From Flavobacteriaceae bacterium PS02336 (GTDB lineage: Bacteria > Bacteroidota > Bacteroidia > Flavobacteriales > Flavobacteriaceae), in assembly GCA_029960065.1 (NCBI GenBank), contig JASCOF010000003.1, positions 434,001 to 498,000 on the forward strand: a DNA stretch of 64,000 nucleotides, written 5' to 3'. Each line of letters starts with the position of its first letter. Within the stretch, counting starts at the first letter, position 1. Both the position numbers and the translations under genes were made by a program. The notes beneath the pieces are model-generated. The model ran no database searches and was not told where the DNA came from. It worked only from the letters and a program-made list of their open reading frames with translations. Positions 26,106 through 34,154 of this stretch are shown in pieces.

Positions 26106-27224
26106 TTACTTAATTCTCTTCTTCCTATTTGTTTCGTAATCTTCAAAAATCATTTCTCCCAGACCTTTTAGTCCAGTATAAAATGCTTTTCCTTGATTGG
26201 CTTCTGTAAACTGATTTACAAAACGCTGTAAATAAGGATCTTTGGCAATCATAAAAGTTGTGATCGGAATATGGAGTTTTCGTGCCTGCTGCGCCTGAGT
26301 GTAGCATTTATCGACAATGTATTCATCCAAACCATTACTATTCATATAATAAGAACCATCACGTTCGCGAACGCAGCTTGGTTTTCCATCCGTAATCATA
26401 AAAATCTGCTTGTTGGTATTTCGCTTTCTACGCAAAATATCCATTGCCAATTGCAGTCCTGCAACCGTATTGGTATGATAAGGTCCAACTTGTAAATATG
26501 GTAAATCTTTAATTGGAATTGTCCAAGCATCATTTCCGAAAACCAAAATATCTAAAGTATCTTTAGGATATCTTGTCGTTATTAATTCTGCCAAAGCCAT
26601 AGCCACTTTTTTAGCCGGAGTAATACGATCTTCTCCATACAAAATCATACTGTGACTAATGTCGATCATTAAAACCGTACTCATCTGCGCTTTGTACTGA
26701 GCATCTTCCACGACCAAATCATTTTCAGTCAGCATAAAATTTTCGACACCATTATTCACTTGGGCATTTCGAAGACTTTCGGTTAAAGAAATTCTTTCTA
26801 AGCTGTCTCCAAAATTAAATTCACGGAATTCTCCGGTATGTTCGTCACCATTTCCAGCATGTTTTGTTTTATGATTACCGTTTCCAGATCGTTTCAGGTT
26901 TCCAAAAATTTGATCTAAAGCTTGCTGTCTAATAGCTCTTTCTGTTTTTGCTGTAATTCCTAAACCAGAGCTTCCATCGTCTTTAACTTCATCTCTGATG
27001 TAGCCTTTTTTCTTGAGATCTTCTATAAAATCGTCAATTGTATAATTCTCGTCGGTAAGTTTATATTCTTTATCCAGTTCCCGAAGCCAATTGATAGCTT
27101 CATCAAAATCGCCCGAAGTATGGGTGATCAGCTCTTTAAAAATCGTAAAAAGTTTGTCAAACGGAGACTGAAAAGGAGCTTCGTAGGTCTTAAAATAAAA
27201 GCCTTTTTTAAATTCGTTTTTCAT
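26106..27224 (-). CDS. VWA-domain protein, partner of the AAA+ ATPase
   Basis: The protein has 372 residues. The N-terminal half is helical and charged; the von Willebrand A domain starts near residue 180. The MIDAS motif is intact: MIDISHSM (DxSxS), a conserved Thr in NTVAGLQLA and ITDGKPS. No signal peptide, so it is cytoplasmic. MoxR-type ATPases and VWA proteins typically act together as metal-dependent chaperones. It is upstream of, and likely co-transcribed with, the ATPase gene. Confidence 0.8.
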   Translation of the reverse strand: MKNEFKKGFYFKTYEAPFQSPFDKLFTIFKELITHTSGDFDEAINWLRELDKEYKLTDENYTIDDFIEDLKKKGYIRDEVKDDGSSGLGITAKTERAIRQQALDQIFGNLKRSGNGNHKTKHAGNGDEHTGEFREFNFGDSLERISLTESLRNAQVNNGVENFMLTENDLVVEDAQYKAQMSTVLMIDISHSMILYGEDRITPAKKVAMALAELITTRYPKDTLDILVFGNDAWTIPIKDLPYLQVGPYHTNTVAGLQLAMDILRRKRNTNKQIFMITDGKPSCVRERDGSYYMNSNGLDEYIVDKCYTQAQQARKLHIPITTFMIAKDPYLQRFVNQFTEANQGKAFYTGLKGLGEMIFEDYETNRKKRIK

Positions 27225-27330
27225 AAATCTAAAATTACGTTTTTTTAGAATTATGAAAAACGAATCGTTTATTAATTTTTAGTTAAAATATTCAACTAAA
27301 AATCTAAGTTAACAATGTTAGATCTGTTAA

Positions 27331-27711
27331 TTATTCAAATTTTCCATCCAAATAATACCAAGCTCCATTTTCAAATTTAAAAGTAGAAAACTCATAATGT
27401 ACTTGTGGTTTGCTTACTGAATCTAAAAAATAGGCTTTGAATTCGACAGTTTTTTCAGTAAAACTTACGATTTCAAGTTTTTGCCATTTATTCGAAACTG
27501 CCCATTTTAAAATTTCGGGTTTTGAATAATATTTTCTTTCTGAAATATAAGTCGTTTCCATAAGATAATCAGCATTATGAGTTGCATATGCCGAATATCT
27601 TGAACGCATTAAAGCTAATGCAGACGTCGCTTTTTGATTATTATTAAGGTATAATCCGCAGCAATTATCAAAAGTCAATCCTGTATCGCAGAAACATTTT
27701 TTATTCTCCAT
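27331..27711 (-). CDS. YchJ-family SEC-C motif protein
   Basis: Start at ATG 27711 (MENKKCFCDTGLTFDNCCG). An in-frame ATG at 27741 lies inside the upstream gene and gives no better match. The C-x-C...CC N-terminus is the zinc-binding SEC-C-like motif of the YchJ family, followed by the NTF2-like domain (ALMRSRYSAYATHNADYL, WYYLDGKF). Length of 126 residues is normal. Function is unknown in most bacteria; a metal-binding helper role is assumed. It overlaps the preceding gene by 11 bases, so the two are translationally coupled. Confidence 0.8.
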   Translation of the reverse strand: MENKKCFCDTGLTFDNCCGLYLNNNQKATSALALMRSRYSAYATHNADYLMETTYISERKYYSKPEILKWAVSNKWQKLEIVSFTEKTVEFKAYFLDSVSKPQVHYEFSTFKFENGAWYYLDGKFE

Positions 27712-27934
27712 CAACCGGTTCTTCTCCATTAATTTTAACATGAAGCTGATTCAATAAAACTTGATAACGAGTAATTTCTCTTACCTCTTCGTCTTCCTCG
27801 GCAAAATCAATCATTTCATCAAGTGTTTCGCTTACTTCCAACAACTTATTATTGGCTTCTCTTTCATTTTTCGCAGCGATTAAATCTATAATTTCTTGTA
27901 CGCTTGCTTTTAGTTCTTCAAATTTACTATTCAT
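27701..27934 (-). CDS. Small acidic helical protein, unknown function
   Basis: Starting at ATG 27934 (MNSKFEELKASVQEIIDLIA) this gives 77 residues. The alternative ATG at 27952 lies in the A-rich repeat and is less likely. The sequence is acidic and fully helical in appearance (ETLDEMIDFAEEDEEVREI). I recognise no family. It overlaps the YchJ gene by 11 bases and probably shares its transcript. Confidence 0.6.
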   Translation of the reverse strand: MNSKFEELKASVQEIIDLIAAKNEREANNKLLEVSETLDEMIDFAEEDEEVREITRYQVLLNQLHVKINGEEPVDGE

Positions 27935-28010
27935 TGTTTTTTTTTGTTTCAAGTTTCAAGCTTCAAGTTTTACGTTCGCAAAGTTAACCTGAAACTTGAA
28001 ACCATTTATA
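27935..28010. repeat. ttcaagtttcaag repeat words
   Basis: gtttcaagtttcaagcttc is followed by its complement ctgaaacttgaaacc, so the stretch can fold back. Related words recur at 29040-29066. No gene. Confidence 0.4.
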
Positions 28011-28157
28011 TTATTCTTCGTTCTTGCTTTCGTTGAATTTTTTCACAATTTCTTTCAGCTTTTCTTTGCGAGAAACTTCGGCTTGTTTTTTCTTAGCCTG
28101 GGCTTTGTGCAATTTGTCATTGTGCTTTTTGATGTTCTTTTCGTTATTGCGTCCCAT
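28011..28157 (-). CDS. Small highly basic protein (48 aa)
   Basis: The frame starts at ATG 28157 (MGRNNEKNIKKHNDKLHKAQ) and ends at TAA 28011. It is 48 residues, almost entirely charged, with lysine-rich helical text (KAQAKKKQAEVSRKEKLKEI). It starts 2 bases after the stop of the next upstream gene, which supports co-transcription and translation. I recognise no named family; a nucleic-acid or ribosome-associated role is a guess from charge alone. Confidence 0.6.
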   Translation of the reverse strand: MGRNNEKNIKKHNDKLHKAQAKKKQAEVSRKEKLKEIVKKFNESKNEE

Positions 28158-28159
28158 TA

Positions 28160-28702
28160 TTATACTTCTCTTTTAATTTGTTCTAAAGTTTTTTCAGTGA
28201 AAATCAATTCGGTTATGATTTGCTTTCTTAAATCATCAATATCATCATAATCAAAATGTTTCGCCCAATTTGTAAGTTGCTGCAGATTTCTAATCTGTTT
28301 TAAACGTTTTGCGGTTTCAAAACTGGTTCTTAAAACTGCTGTTCCATCATAATTAGGATTTTTTTTATGCTGATATGTGGCCAAGTTCTTTTCAAAATCG
28401 GCTTCTATATAATACAGTTTTTCTTCGGCATTATCAGGATAAAATTCATCCCATTTTGCAAAGCCAATTTTCGTTTTCGACTCTGTTTCAGGATCACGGG
28501 CAATTAAGCGCCATTTGCTGTTTGCGAGCCTTCCCCAGTGATTAGAAACGCGATACATACCGTTTTCTGTATAATAATAGGAACTTCCAGCTTTACTTTC
28601 AAATTGTTTCTTTAAACCTTCAATTTCTTCTGGAAGTACTTCATTAAAGATACAAAAGGTATTTTTAAAAGAATTGGGATGTGGTTTAAAGTTTTTCTGC
28701 AT
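28160..28702 (-). CDS. Conserved hypothetical protein
   Basis: I place the start at ATG 28702 (MQKNFKPHPNSFKNTFCIFN), not the in-frame ATG at 28735, because a full promoter ends just 4 bases before it. The 180-residue soluble protein has an aromatic-rich centre (SYYYTENGMYRVSNHWGRLANSKW; cited by its ends) and a helical C-terminal third. No family recognised. The tail of the gene abuts the 48-residue basic protein, so together with the YchJ and acidic genes it forms a four-gene run. Confidence 0.6.
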   Translation of the reverse strand: MQKNFKPHPNSFKNTFCIFNEVLPEEIEGLKKQFESKAGSSYYYTENGMYRVSNHWGRLANSKWRLIARDPETESKTKIGFAKWDEFYPDNAEEKLYYIEADFEKNLATYQHKKNPNYDGTAVLRTSFETAKRLKQIRNLQQLTNWAKHFDYDDIDDLRKQIITELIFTEKTLEQIKREV

Positions 28703-28706
28703 GCTG

Positions 28707-28738
28707 CAAATATACTTAGTTTGAACAGACTCCACAAA
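28707..28738 (-). promoter_or_regulatory. Consensus promoter: TTTG-N20-TATATTTG
   Basis: On the minus strand TTTG (28735-28738) and TATATTTG (28707-28714) are separated by 20 bases, a near-exact Bacteroidota housekeeping promoter. The predicted start of transcription is at or next to the ATG at 28702, so the messenger is probably leaderless. Confidence 0.65.
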
Positions 28739-28755
28739 AACAATCCGTAATTGCT

Positions 28756-28763
28756 TACCTTTG
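28756..28763 (+). promoter_or_regulatory. -7 promoter box for the 81-aa gene
   Basis: TACCTTTG matches TAnnTTTG, 25 bases before the ATG at 28789. It lies close to and diverges from the minus-strand promoter at 28707-28738. Confidence 0.5.
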
Positions 28764-28788
28764 CTCTTTAATTTAAAAACACATTATC

Positions 28789-29034
28789 ATGTCTAAAGAT
28801 GAACAACAAAAAATGCCGCAAAAAGGAGTTTTTACCGGTATTATCGAAAAAGATGAAAACAATAATTATTTCTGCGGTGAATATCTTTTAGACTATAAAA
28901 CAGTTCAGTCCAATTTTAAAGTTGGCGACTGGATTACCATTAAGTCAATTATTGAAAATCCAAGCGATATCAGCTACGATAAATACCCAAAGAAATCAAG
29001 AAACTTCGATAAGGCAAATCATAAACCGGAGTAG
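28789..29034 (+). CDS. Small conserved hypothetical protein (81 aa)
   Basis: Soluble, 81 residues, with GVFTGIIEKDENNNYFCGEYLL and KVGDWITIKSIIENP (first cited by its ends), which look like a small beta-barrel of the kind found in cold-shock or SH3-like folds. That fold guess is weak. It has its own -7 box and stands alone. Confidence 0.5.
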   Translation: MSKDEQQKMPQKGVFTGIIEKDENNNYFCGEYLLDYKTVQSNFKVGDWITIKSIIENPSDISYDKYPKKSRNFDKANHKPE

Positions 29035-29403
29035 TTTTTTGTTTCAAGTTTCAGGTTTCAAGTTTTTTATTTGAACGCTTATTTTTTTTAACGCAAAGAA
29101 CGCCAAGGTTATTTTTACTGGGCGCTATTCCTTGAGTATATTAAGTTCGCAAAGCTTTGTTTAATAAAGCTTTGCGAACTTTGCATTTATGCATAACCTT
29201 TATAATAAAATGATCTTAGCGCTCTTTGCGTAAATCTTTGTGGACTTTGCGTTTAAAAAAATATTTACTTATGTATGAACCCTAAATAAAAAATATCCTT
29301 GCATGCTTTTGCGTTGACATTAGAGAACTTTGCGGTTAAATAAACTTACAGTTAACTTTTTTCAATATTTTTCACATCAAAACTAAAAAGTTAAAAAAAA
29401 GTG
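29035..29403. repeat. Intergenic repeat region with 16-bp stem
   Basis: The stretch contains tttcaagtttcaggtttcaa, then a diverged copy of the cgcaaag/ctttgcg repeat found in tandem at 7437-8152. Its clearest part is a perfect 16-bp stem, AAGTTCGCAAAGCTTT (29143-29158) against 29166-29181. No gene is visible. Confidence 0.6.
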
Positions 29404-29411
29404 TACCTTTG
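29404..29411 (+). promoter_or_regulatory. -7 promoter box for the J-domain/KTSC gene
   Basis: TACCTTTG matches TAnnTTTG, 70 bases ahead of the start codon. No TTTG -33 box at the expected place. Confidence 0.45.
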
Positions 29412-29481
29412 CAAAAAATTTGTCGATTTGAACTAATTAATATCAATTTCAAACTAATAGACAAGTAGTTACCTTTTATTT

Positions 29482-29922
29482 ATGAAAAAAATAGTTGAAT
29501 ACCGCAAGTTACTAAACGTAGAAAAAACTGCAGAGTTAAAAGATTTGAAAACAATTTATCGTAATGCGATGAAAGAATCTCATCCTGATAAATTCGTTGG
29601 AGACGAAGCTGGTTTAAAAGCTGCAGAAGAAAAAAGTAAAACGATTATCGAAGCTTACCATTTCTTAGTAAGTATTCACCCTGATACTATTAAACTTAAT
29701 TTACCTGAGTACACAGAAACAATTTCAACTTGTACTATTACAGATTATAAATTTGTTGAAGGTCGTTTAATTATTGACTTTTCTAACGGAAGCGTTTACG
29801 AATACATCAGTGTTCCTAAAGCAACTTACGTTAAAATGGTAAATGCAGATTCTCCTGGAAGATTTGCAAAAAGACATATCTTAAACTCTTTTACTTGGAG
29901 AAAGAAAACAAATCAAGAATAG
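29482..29922 (+). CDS. J-domain plus KTSC-domain protein
   Basis: The protein has 146 residues. Residues ~1-65 form a DnaJ-like J domain with the intact HPD motif (KESHPDKF), which normally stimulates Hsp70 (DnaK) ATPase. Residues ~80-142 form a KTSC domain (IDFSNGSVYEYISVPKATY, NADSPGRFAKRHI), a small domain otherwise found at the C-terminus of some lysyl-tRNA synthetases and in stand-alone proteins. It is cytoplasmic and monocistronic, with its own promoter and terminator. A DnaK co-chaperone role is likely from the J domain; the KTSC role is unknown. Confidence 0.8.
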   Translation: MKKIVEYRKLLNVEKTAELKDLKTIYRNAMKESHPDKFVGDEAGLKAAEEKSKTIIEAYHFLVSIHPDTIKLNLPEYTETISTCTITDYKFVEGRLIIDFSNGSVYEYISVPKATYVKMVNADSPGRFAKRHILNSFTWRKKTNQE

Positions 29923-29943
29923 TTTTTTTATACTATATTTACA

Positions 29944-29975
29944 AAAAAGCGCTCTATTAAACGAGCGCTTTTTTT
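29944..29975 (+). terminator. Intrinsic terminator of the J-domain gene
   Basis: AAAAAGCGCTC (29944-29954) and GAGCGCTTTTT (29963-29973) pair perfectly around an 8-base loop and run into T residues, 22 bases past the stop codon. Confidence 0.75.
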
Positions 29976-30141
29976 ATGTCTAAAAATTTAAAATTTGAAT
30001 ATAGAGACTCCAATTCCCTTTGCAATTAAGAGTTTTAAATCAAATTAAACCAACGAACATGCTGATTTCATGCGTTTTAAATCAAAAAAAACTATAACAA
30101 AATTTTAGGTTACAAAATTCTGTATGTTTTATATTTTTAGA

Positions 30142-30149
30142 TACTTTTG
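30142..30149 (+). promoter_or_regulatory. -7 promoter box of the TlpA-like gene
   Basis: TACTTTTG matches TAnnTTTG, 35 bases ahead of the start codon. TCTG at 30119-30122, exactly 19 bases upstream, differs from the TTTG -33 element by one base. Confidence 0.5.
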
Positions 30150-30183
30150 TTGCACAAATCAATTAACTAATTAATTTTTTATA

Positions 30184-31350
30184 ATGAAAAAAATACTTTT
30201 TGTACTTACAGCTTCTGCGGCTATCATTTCTTGCAGCAAAGTTAAAGATGGAGAATACCTAATTACAGGTACTGCTACAGGAATTGAAAACGGAAAAACT
30301 ATTATTTTACAAGGTGCAGATCCTGCTACAAGAATGCCAATTTCTCTTGATACTGTAAAAGTTGAAAATGGAAAATTTGAAATAAAAGGAAAAGTAACTG
30401 AACCAGCTTTTCATACTTTAATTTTACAAGGAGCAAATGGCCCTATCCCATTCATTCTTGAAACTGGAGAAATTAAAGTTGCTATTGATAAAGATAGTAT
30501 CCATAAATCTAAAGTTTCTGGAACTTACAACAATGATGAGTATGTAGCTTTTACAGAAGATATCAATAAAACTCAAAAAAGTTTGATCGATTTTCAGAAA
30601 AACAATAATCAGAAAATGCAGCAAGCTCAACAAGCTCAAGATACAGCAACTATCAACAGTTTGATGAAACAATACATGGAAATCCAAAAAGAAGTTGGAG
30701 AAAACAGCAAAAAGAAATATATCACTTATGCTGAAACGCATCCAAAATCTTTCATCACTGCATTAATTGTTCAAAGTATGTTGAATGATCCATCTGCTGA
30801 TACAAAAAAATTAGAAGGAATTTACAATTCTTTAGATGAGTCTGTAAAAAATACTGCTCCAGGAAAAGAAATCAAAACTAGAATTGGTCAAGCAAAATTG
30901 CCATCTGTTGGTGCTACAGCTCCTCCAGTAGGCAGCACTAAATGAAGAGCAGATTTTTCAGCTCCAAATCCAGAAGGAAAAGTAGTTTCGCTTAAAGAAA
31001 GTTTAGGTAAAGTAACTATCGTAGATTTCTGGGCTTCATGGTGTGGACCATGTAGAAAAGAAAATCCAAATGTTGTAGCAATTTATAAAGAATTGCATTC
31101 AAAAGGCTTAAACATTATTGGCGTGTCTTTAGATAAAGATGCAGCAAAATGGAAAGAAGCAATTGCAAAGGATGGTCTAACTTGGACACATGTTTCTAAT
31201 CTGAAATTCTGGGACGAACCGATTGCAAAACAATATAATGTTGAATCAATCCCAGCAACTTTTATTCTTGATGCATCAGGAAAAGTAGTTGCTCAAGACT
31301 TAAGAGGTCCAGAATTGAAAGCAAAAATTATCGAGCTTTTAGCTAAATAA
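30184..31350 (+). pseudogene. TlpA-type thiol-disulfide lipoprotein gene split by an in-frame TGA
   Basis: The frame starts at ATG 30184 with lipobox cysteine 17 (AIISC), a DUF4369 domain (~20-120) and a helical linker, and meets TGA at 30943-30945. In the same frame it continues without interruption through a complete AhpC/TSA-thioredoxin domain (FWASWCGPCRKENPN, VESIPATF) to TAA at 31350. No ATG, GTG or TTG lies between the TGA and the CGPC motif, so the thioredoxin half cannot be restarted. Homologues have one continuous ~380-residue chain that reduces disulfides in the periplasm. A nonsense mutation, a sequencing error or stop read-through could explain it. The linker around the stop (APPVGSTK, then RADFSAP) also looks longer than usual. 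Confidence 0.8.
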
Positions 31351-31373
31351 TACATAATAAGTATTCAAAATAT

Positions 31374-31402
31374 AAAAATCTCCCTTTGTGGAGATTTTTT
31401 TT
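31374..31402 (+). terminator. Intrinsic terminator of the TlpA-like gene
   Basis: AAAAATCTCC (31374-31383) and GGAGATTTTT (31390-31399) form a perfect stem with a 6-base loop, followed by further T. The intact terminator and promoter suggest that the interrupted gene is still transcribed. Confidence 0.75.
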
Positions 31403-31760
31403 TGTTTTATAAAATCATATAATCAAAAGAAAGATATACTATAAAAAGAACTAAAAAAATACCCTAATAGAAAGCCGCAAGACTTCCGTTATCTATCTAA
31501 ATATTTAAAACATTCTGTTAAACCATTTTCTTAACACTATAAAATAGAATGTTATTTACCCGATAATTATTATAAGTATATCAATAATAGCAGAGCCTAC
31601 CGACTTAAAAAAATCCATAAAACAATAAACACAGCAAAAGAATAATCTTACATTTGTAGAAAATCAAAAAAAAACTTCTTGATAGGCATTTTTTATTTTA
31701 TTCAATTCCAGCGAATTAAAAAATAACTTTAAAATAACTTAAAATTAAGTTGATTTTTTA
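31403..31760. other. AT-rich intergenic stretch
   Basis: No gene, RNA structure or repeat that I can support lies between the TlpA-like terminator and the tRNA promoter. Confidence 0.4.
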
Positions 31761-31791
31761 TTTGCAAATGTAGAAAGAGTTCCTATCTTTG
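31761..31791 (+). promoter_or_regulatory. Exact consensus promoter of tRNA-Tyr
   Basis: TTTG (31761-31764) and TATCTTTG (31784-31791) are separated by exactly 19 bases, a textbook match to the Bacteroidota primary promoter TTTG-N19-TAnnTTTG, 38 bases ahead of the tRNA. Confidence 0.75.
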
Positions 31792-31829
31792 CCACCGCTT
31801 AGAACAACAAAGCACAACAAGCTGAGATC

Positions 31830-31910
31830 GGGGAGATACTCAAGCGGCCAACGAGGGCAGACTGTAAATCTGCTGTGTGAACTTCGCAGGTTCGAATCCT
31901 GCTCTCCCCA
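31830..31910 (+). tRNA. tRNA-Tyr (anticodon GTA)
   Basis: 81 bases. The acceptor stem GGGGAGA pairs with TCTCCCC at the 3' end, the anticodon stem CAGA/TCTG frames CT-GTA-AA (anticodon 31864-31866), and the T arm is GCAGG-TTCGAAT-CCTGC. The long variable arm (TGTGTGAACTTC region) is as expected for a class II tRNA such as Tyr. CCA is not encoded; the discriminator is A. Confidence 0.95.
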
Positions 31911-31911
31911 C

Positions 31912-31944
31912 AAAAAGTCCTAATGAAAATTAGGACTTTTTTTT
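31912..31944 (+). terminator. Intrinsic terminator of tRNA-Tyr
   Basis: AAAAAGTCCTAAT (31912-31924) pairs perfectly with 31929-31941 around GAAA, a tetraloop, and ends in a T-run, directly after the tRNA. Confidence 0.8.
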
Positions 31945-31977
31945 ATGCTTATAATTTAAAAATTCCGAATAATGAGT

Positions 31978-32010
31978 AAAACCTGCGAGTCCTATGATTC
32001 GCAGGTTTTT
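31978..32010. terminator. Second hairpin downstream of tRNA-Tyr
   Basis: AAAACCTGCGA (31978-31988) pairs with TCGCAGGTTTT (31999-32009) around a 10-base loop. It can act as a terminator in either direction. From here to 32514 no gene is supported; a 66-codon minus-strand frame at 31949-32149 spans this hairpin and has no protein-like features. Confidence 0.55.
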
Positions 32011-32514
32011 CTTTTATGGTGCTTTTCATTTTTTTGTAAACCGAACAAATTCTCTGTGGCAGAATAATGCCACAAGGTATTTCAAATATCAATAATGCAG
32101 TGAAATTAAAATATAAGAAGTCTACGTTGGAATATTTTATACCACGCATTACACAATGCAGTTAAATCCCCTTTCCACAAGACAAAACATTAAACTAAAT
32201 TTACCCAATCGTTCTCCACATTTACCAAAACTTTTTAAAGATTATATGTTCGTAGAGTAAGATTTTATTTTAGACAAAAGCTTATACTTTTTTTTGAACG
32301 CAAATGAGAGATGAAGGGATTTAAAATAAAAACATAGTGAAGGACAAATATCTAGTATAGTACAGAGGATTCCCGAAATTCACCTGCCAGTTTGAAGATA
32401 AAAGATCAAATTACCAGAGAGCCATCACGAGACTTGTGACCCCTCAGGCAACTCAAAAAATGACTCATGCAGCGTCATAATAAAAAAATGAATGGATAAC
32501 ACCCCTAAGGGCAC
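32011..32514. other. Intergenic stretch without recognisable genes
   Basis: Apart from short direct words no structure stands out. The stretch separates the tRNA from the signalling island. Confidence 0.4.
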
Positions 32515-33027
32515 TTACGAATCTCCTCGGGTTATATTCTTTTCTGAAACAAAAAATAAATTTTTAACCGGGTTTATTAAAGCTTTGGTCCAGTGAAGAA
32601 GAAACACTTTCTTTAGAATTAGTACAAAGCCTGTGAATGAATTCGGTTTCTGAACATATAGATCCGCTCCCTTTTTTAAAGTTTCTTCAATATCCGAAGG
32701 ATGATCCCAAGTAGAGAGCATAACAGCAGGGATATCTTTAAGCTGCTGGTCGCTCTTTATTTCTTGAAGCGCTTCCTTTCCTCCTTTAACGGGCATATTG
32801 ATATCGATAAAAATCATATCTGGTCTAGGTTCACATTCATCTCTCAGCGTATCCACTAACTCCTGCCCATTTTCAACCGTAGTTACCTCAGAAGGAACTT
32901 TTGCAGCCTCCAAGGCATCGATGAATAATTCCTGGTCATCTTTGTCATCTTCTGCCAGTATAATTTTCAGTGGCTCTTTTTGATTTAAGTCTTCGGGAGC
33001 TGATGGGGAATTTTCAGAACTTATCAT
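32515..33027 (-). CDS. Stand-alone CheY-like response regulator
   Basis: The 170-residue protein is a single receiver domain with short extensions at both ends. Acidic pocket ED D (residues 26-28), phospho-acceptor D75 (MIFIDINMP), Ser/Thr 105-106 and K127 (VQKPNS) are intact. No output domain. Regulators of this kind act by protein contacts or as phosphate sinks for hybrid or soluble kinases. It is the leftmost of four similar stand-alone receivers around a phytochrome kinase and a PAS kinase. Confidence 0.88.
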   Translation of the reverse strand: MISSENSPSAPEDLNQKEPLKIILAEDDKDDQELFIDALEAAKVPSEVTTVENGQELVDTLRDECEPRPDMIFIDINMPVKGGKEALQEIKSDQQLKDIPAVMLSTWDHPSDIEETLKKGADLYVQKPNSFTGFVLILKKVFLLHWTKALINPVKNLFFVSEKNITRGDS

Positions 33028-33388
33028 CTTGAAAGGGTTTTATAATTACCAAATGTAGTGTATAAATACTTAAAAGATTTCGATAAATCAAAAATTTTAA
33101 AACCAATAAGAAATTCAGATCTGTACAGAATCTAAAAAAAAATAATATCATTAGTTTTCTTAATCTTCAAGACTTTAAATACATATGTCTAAAGAATGCA
33201 TTTAATGTAAATATCAATTGCAAGACACCTCAAGCCAGAGATTTCCGCATTTTCGGCAGCAGTTTCCTCCATTCAAGCATCACTGTATTTCATTCTGCTG
33301 CGTTAAAAAGTTTCAAACTCCCGCATTCCCTAAATTTTCCATCACTAATTTCTAAAATACAGACTATACGAATCACTTATAAGATGGT
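33028..33388. other. Intergenic stretch, no gene recognised
   Basis: AT-rich with a more GC-balanced middle section (33220-33340) that gives no convincing open frame on either strand. Confidence 0.35.
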
Positions 33389-33433
33389 AAATTATATAAA
33401 CCCTGACTGAAATTCTATAATAAATAAGACTCT
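33389..33433 (+). repeat. Duplicated upstream element, copy 1
   Basis: aaattatataaa, an 8-9 base spacer, then ttctataataaataagactc. The same order of words with one-base gaps occurs at 35503-35548 ahead of a second small frame at 35595. Both copies lie 45-55 bases before a short frame beginning M-(K/R)-S. It looks like a duplicated promoter region. Confidence 0.5.
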
Positions 33434-33488
33434 TGTACAGTATAAATTTAGTTACAGAAAAATATTTATTCACTCAGCACCCAAAACT

Positions 33489-33782
33489 ATGAAATCCCTA
33501 AAATTAAACAGTCCTGCTTTAGATTCTGTCAAACTCTCCGCCATTCTGCGTGATACTCTTTTTAAAGATGCAGAATATTATTCTGAAAAAAAACATGCAT
33601 CCCACTTACATGCACTATATCGGAGAAACAATAGTAAACATTGCTCCAACCGTGAATCTTTACAGCAAGTGTGTCATAAACATAATTGATTTATAACCTG
33701 AAAAAGACCAGACGGATCAGTACAATGACGGAATCTAGGATGCCGAAATCTATGATCCTTACCAGAAATCGTCTTATAATTA
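33489..33782 (+). pseudogene. Decayed small gene (frameshift at an A8 run, then stops)
   Basis: The frame from ATG 33489 gives MKSLKLNSPALDSVKLSAIL and DAEYYSEKK before an A8 run at 33586-33593. After it the original frame turns low-quality and ends at 33689, but the frame shifted by two reads protein-like text (MHPTYMHYIGETIVNIAPTV). This runs past TAA and TAG codons into YNDGI and DAEIYDPYQKSSYN, ending at TAA 33782. The simplest reading is a ~100-residue gene with a frameshift in the A-run and two later nonsense changes. No family is recognised. An alternative is an intact 66-residue frame (33489-33689). Confidence 0.4.
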
Positions 33783-34154
33783 ATTGAAATTATTAATTCT
33801 TTTAAAAGTTCACGATCCAACGTTAAAATATTCTTCTCTCTTTTTTAAATGACGACGAATTATTAATCAAATAAAAACAACGGCTTTCCATACATATAAA
33901 TAAAAACATTATTCTTTTTTTCAAAAGCCCTTCTGTAAGTAGGTTGTATTCTTTACTTGAGATAGGACTTGATTATTAAAAAGAAATAAAAAAACAATGT
34001 ATTTTCAAAAGAATATGATTTTAGTTTTTTTGAGTCCGGCTGCTCACTAAACTGTTTCTTTTGCATAAGCCAAACCAGTACAATTTATAAATTTTAAAGA
34101 TCAGCAATAGGGAAAAAAATTACTTTTCATTTATTTTAATATTTGTTTTTTTTA
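33783..34154. other. AT-rich intergenic stretch
   Basis: No gene or clear structure found between the decayed small gene and the palindrome at 34155. Confidence 0.35.

Noticed and set aside
30943..30945. TGA read as selenocysteine in the TlpA-like gene
   Set aside because: The site is in the linker, not at a catalytic cysteine; no SECIS-like stem follows directly, and no selenocysteine machinery is seen here.
31949..32149. Minus-strand 66-codon frame after tRNA-Tyr
   Set aside because: It crosses a hairpin, starts without a promoter and shows no protein-like composition.
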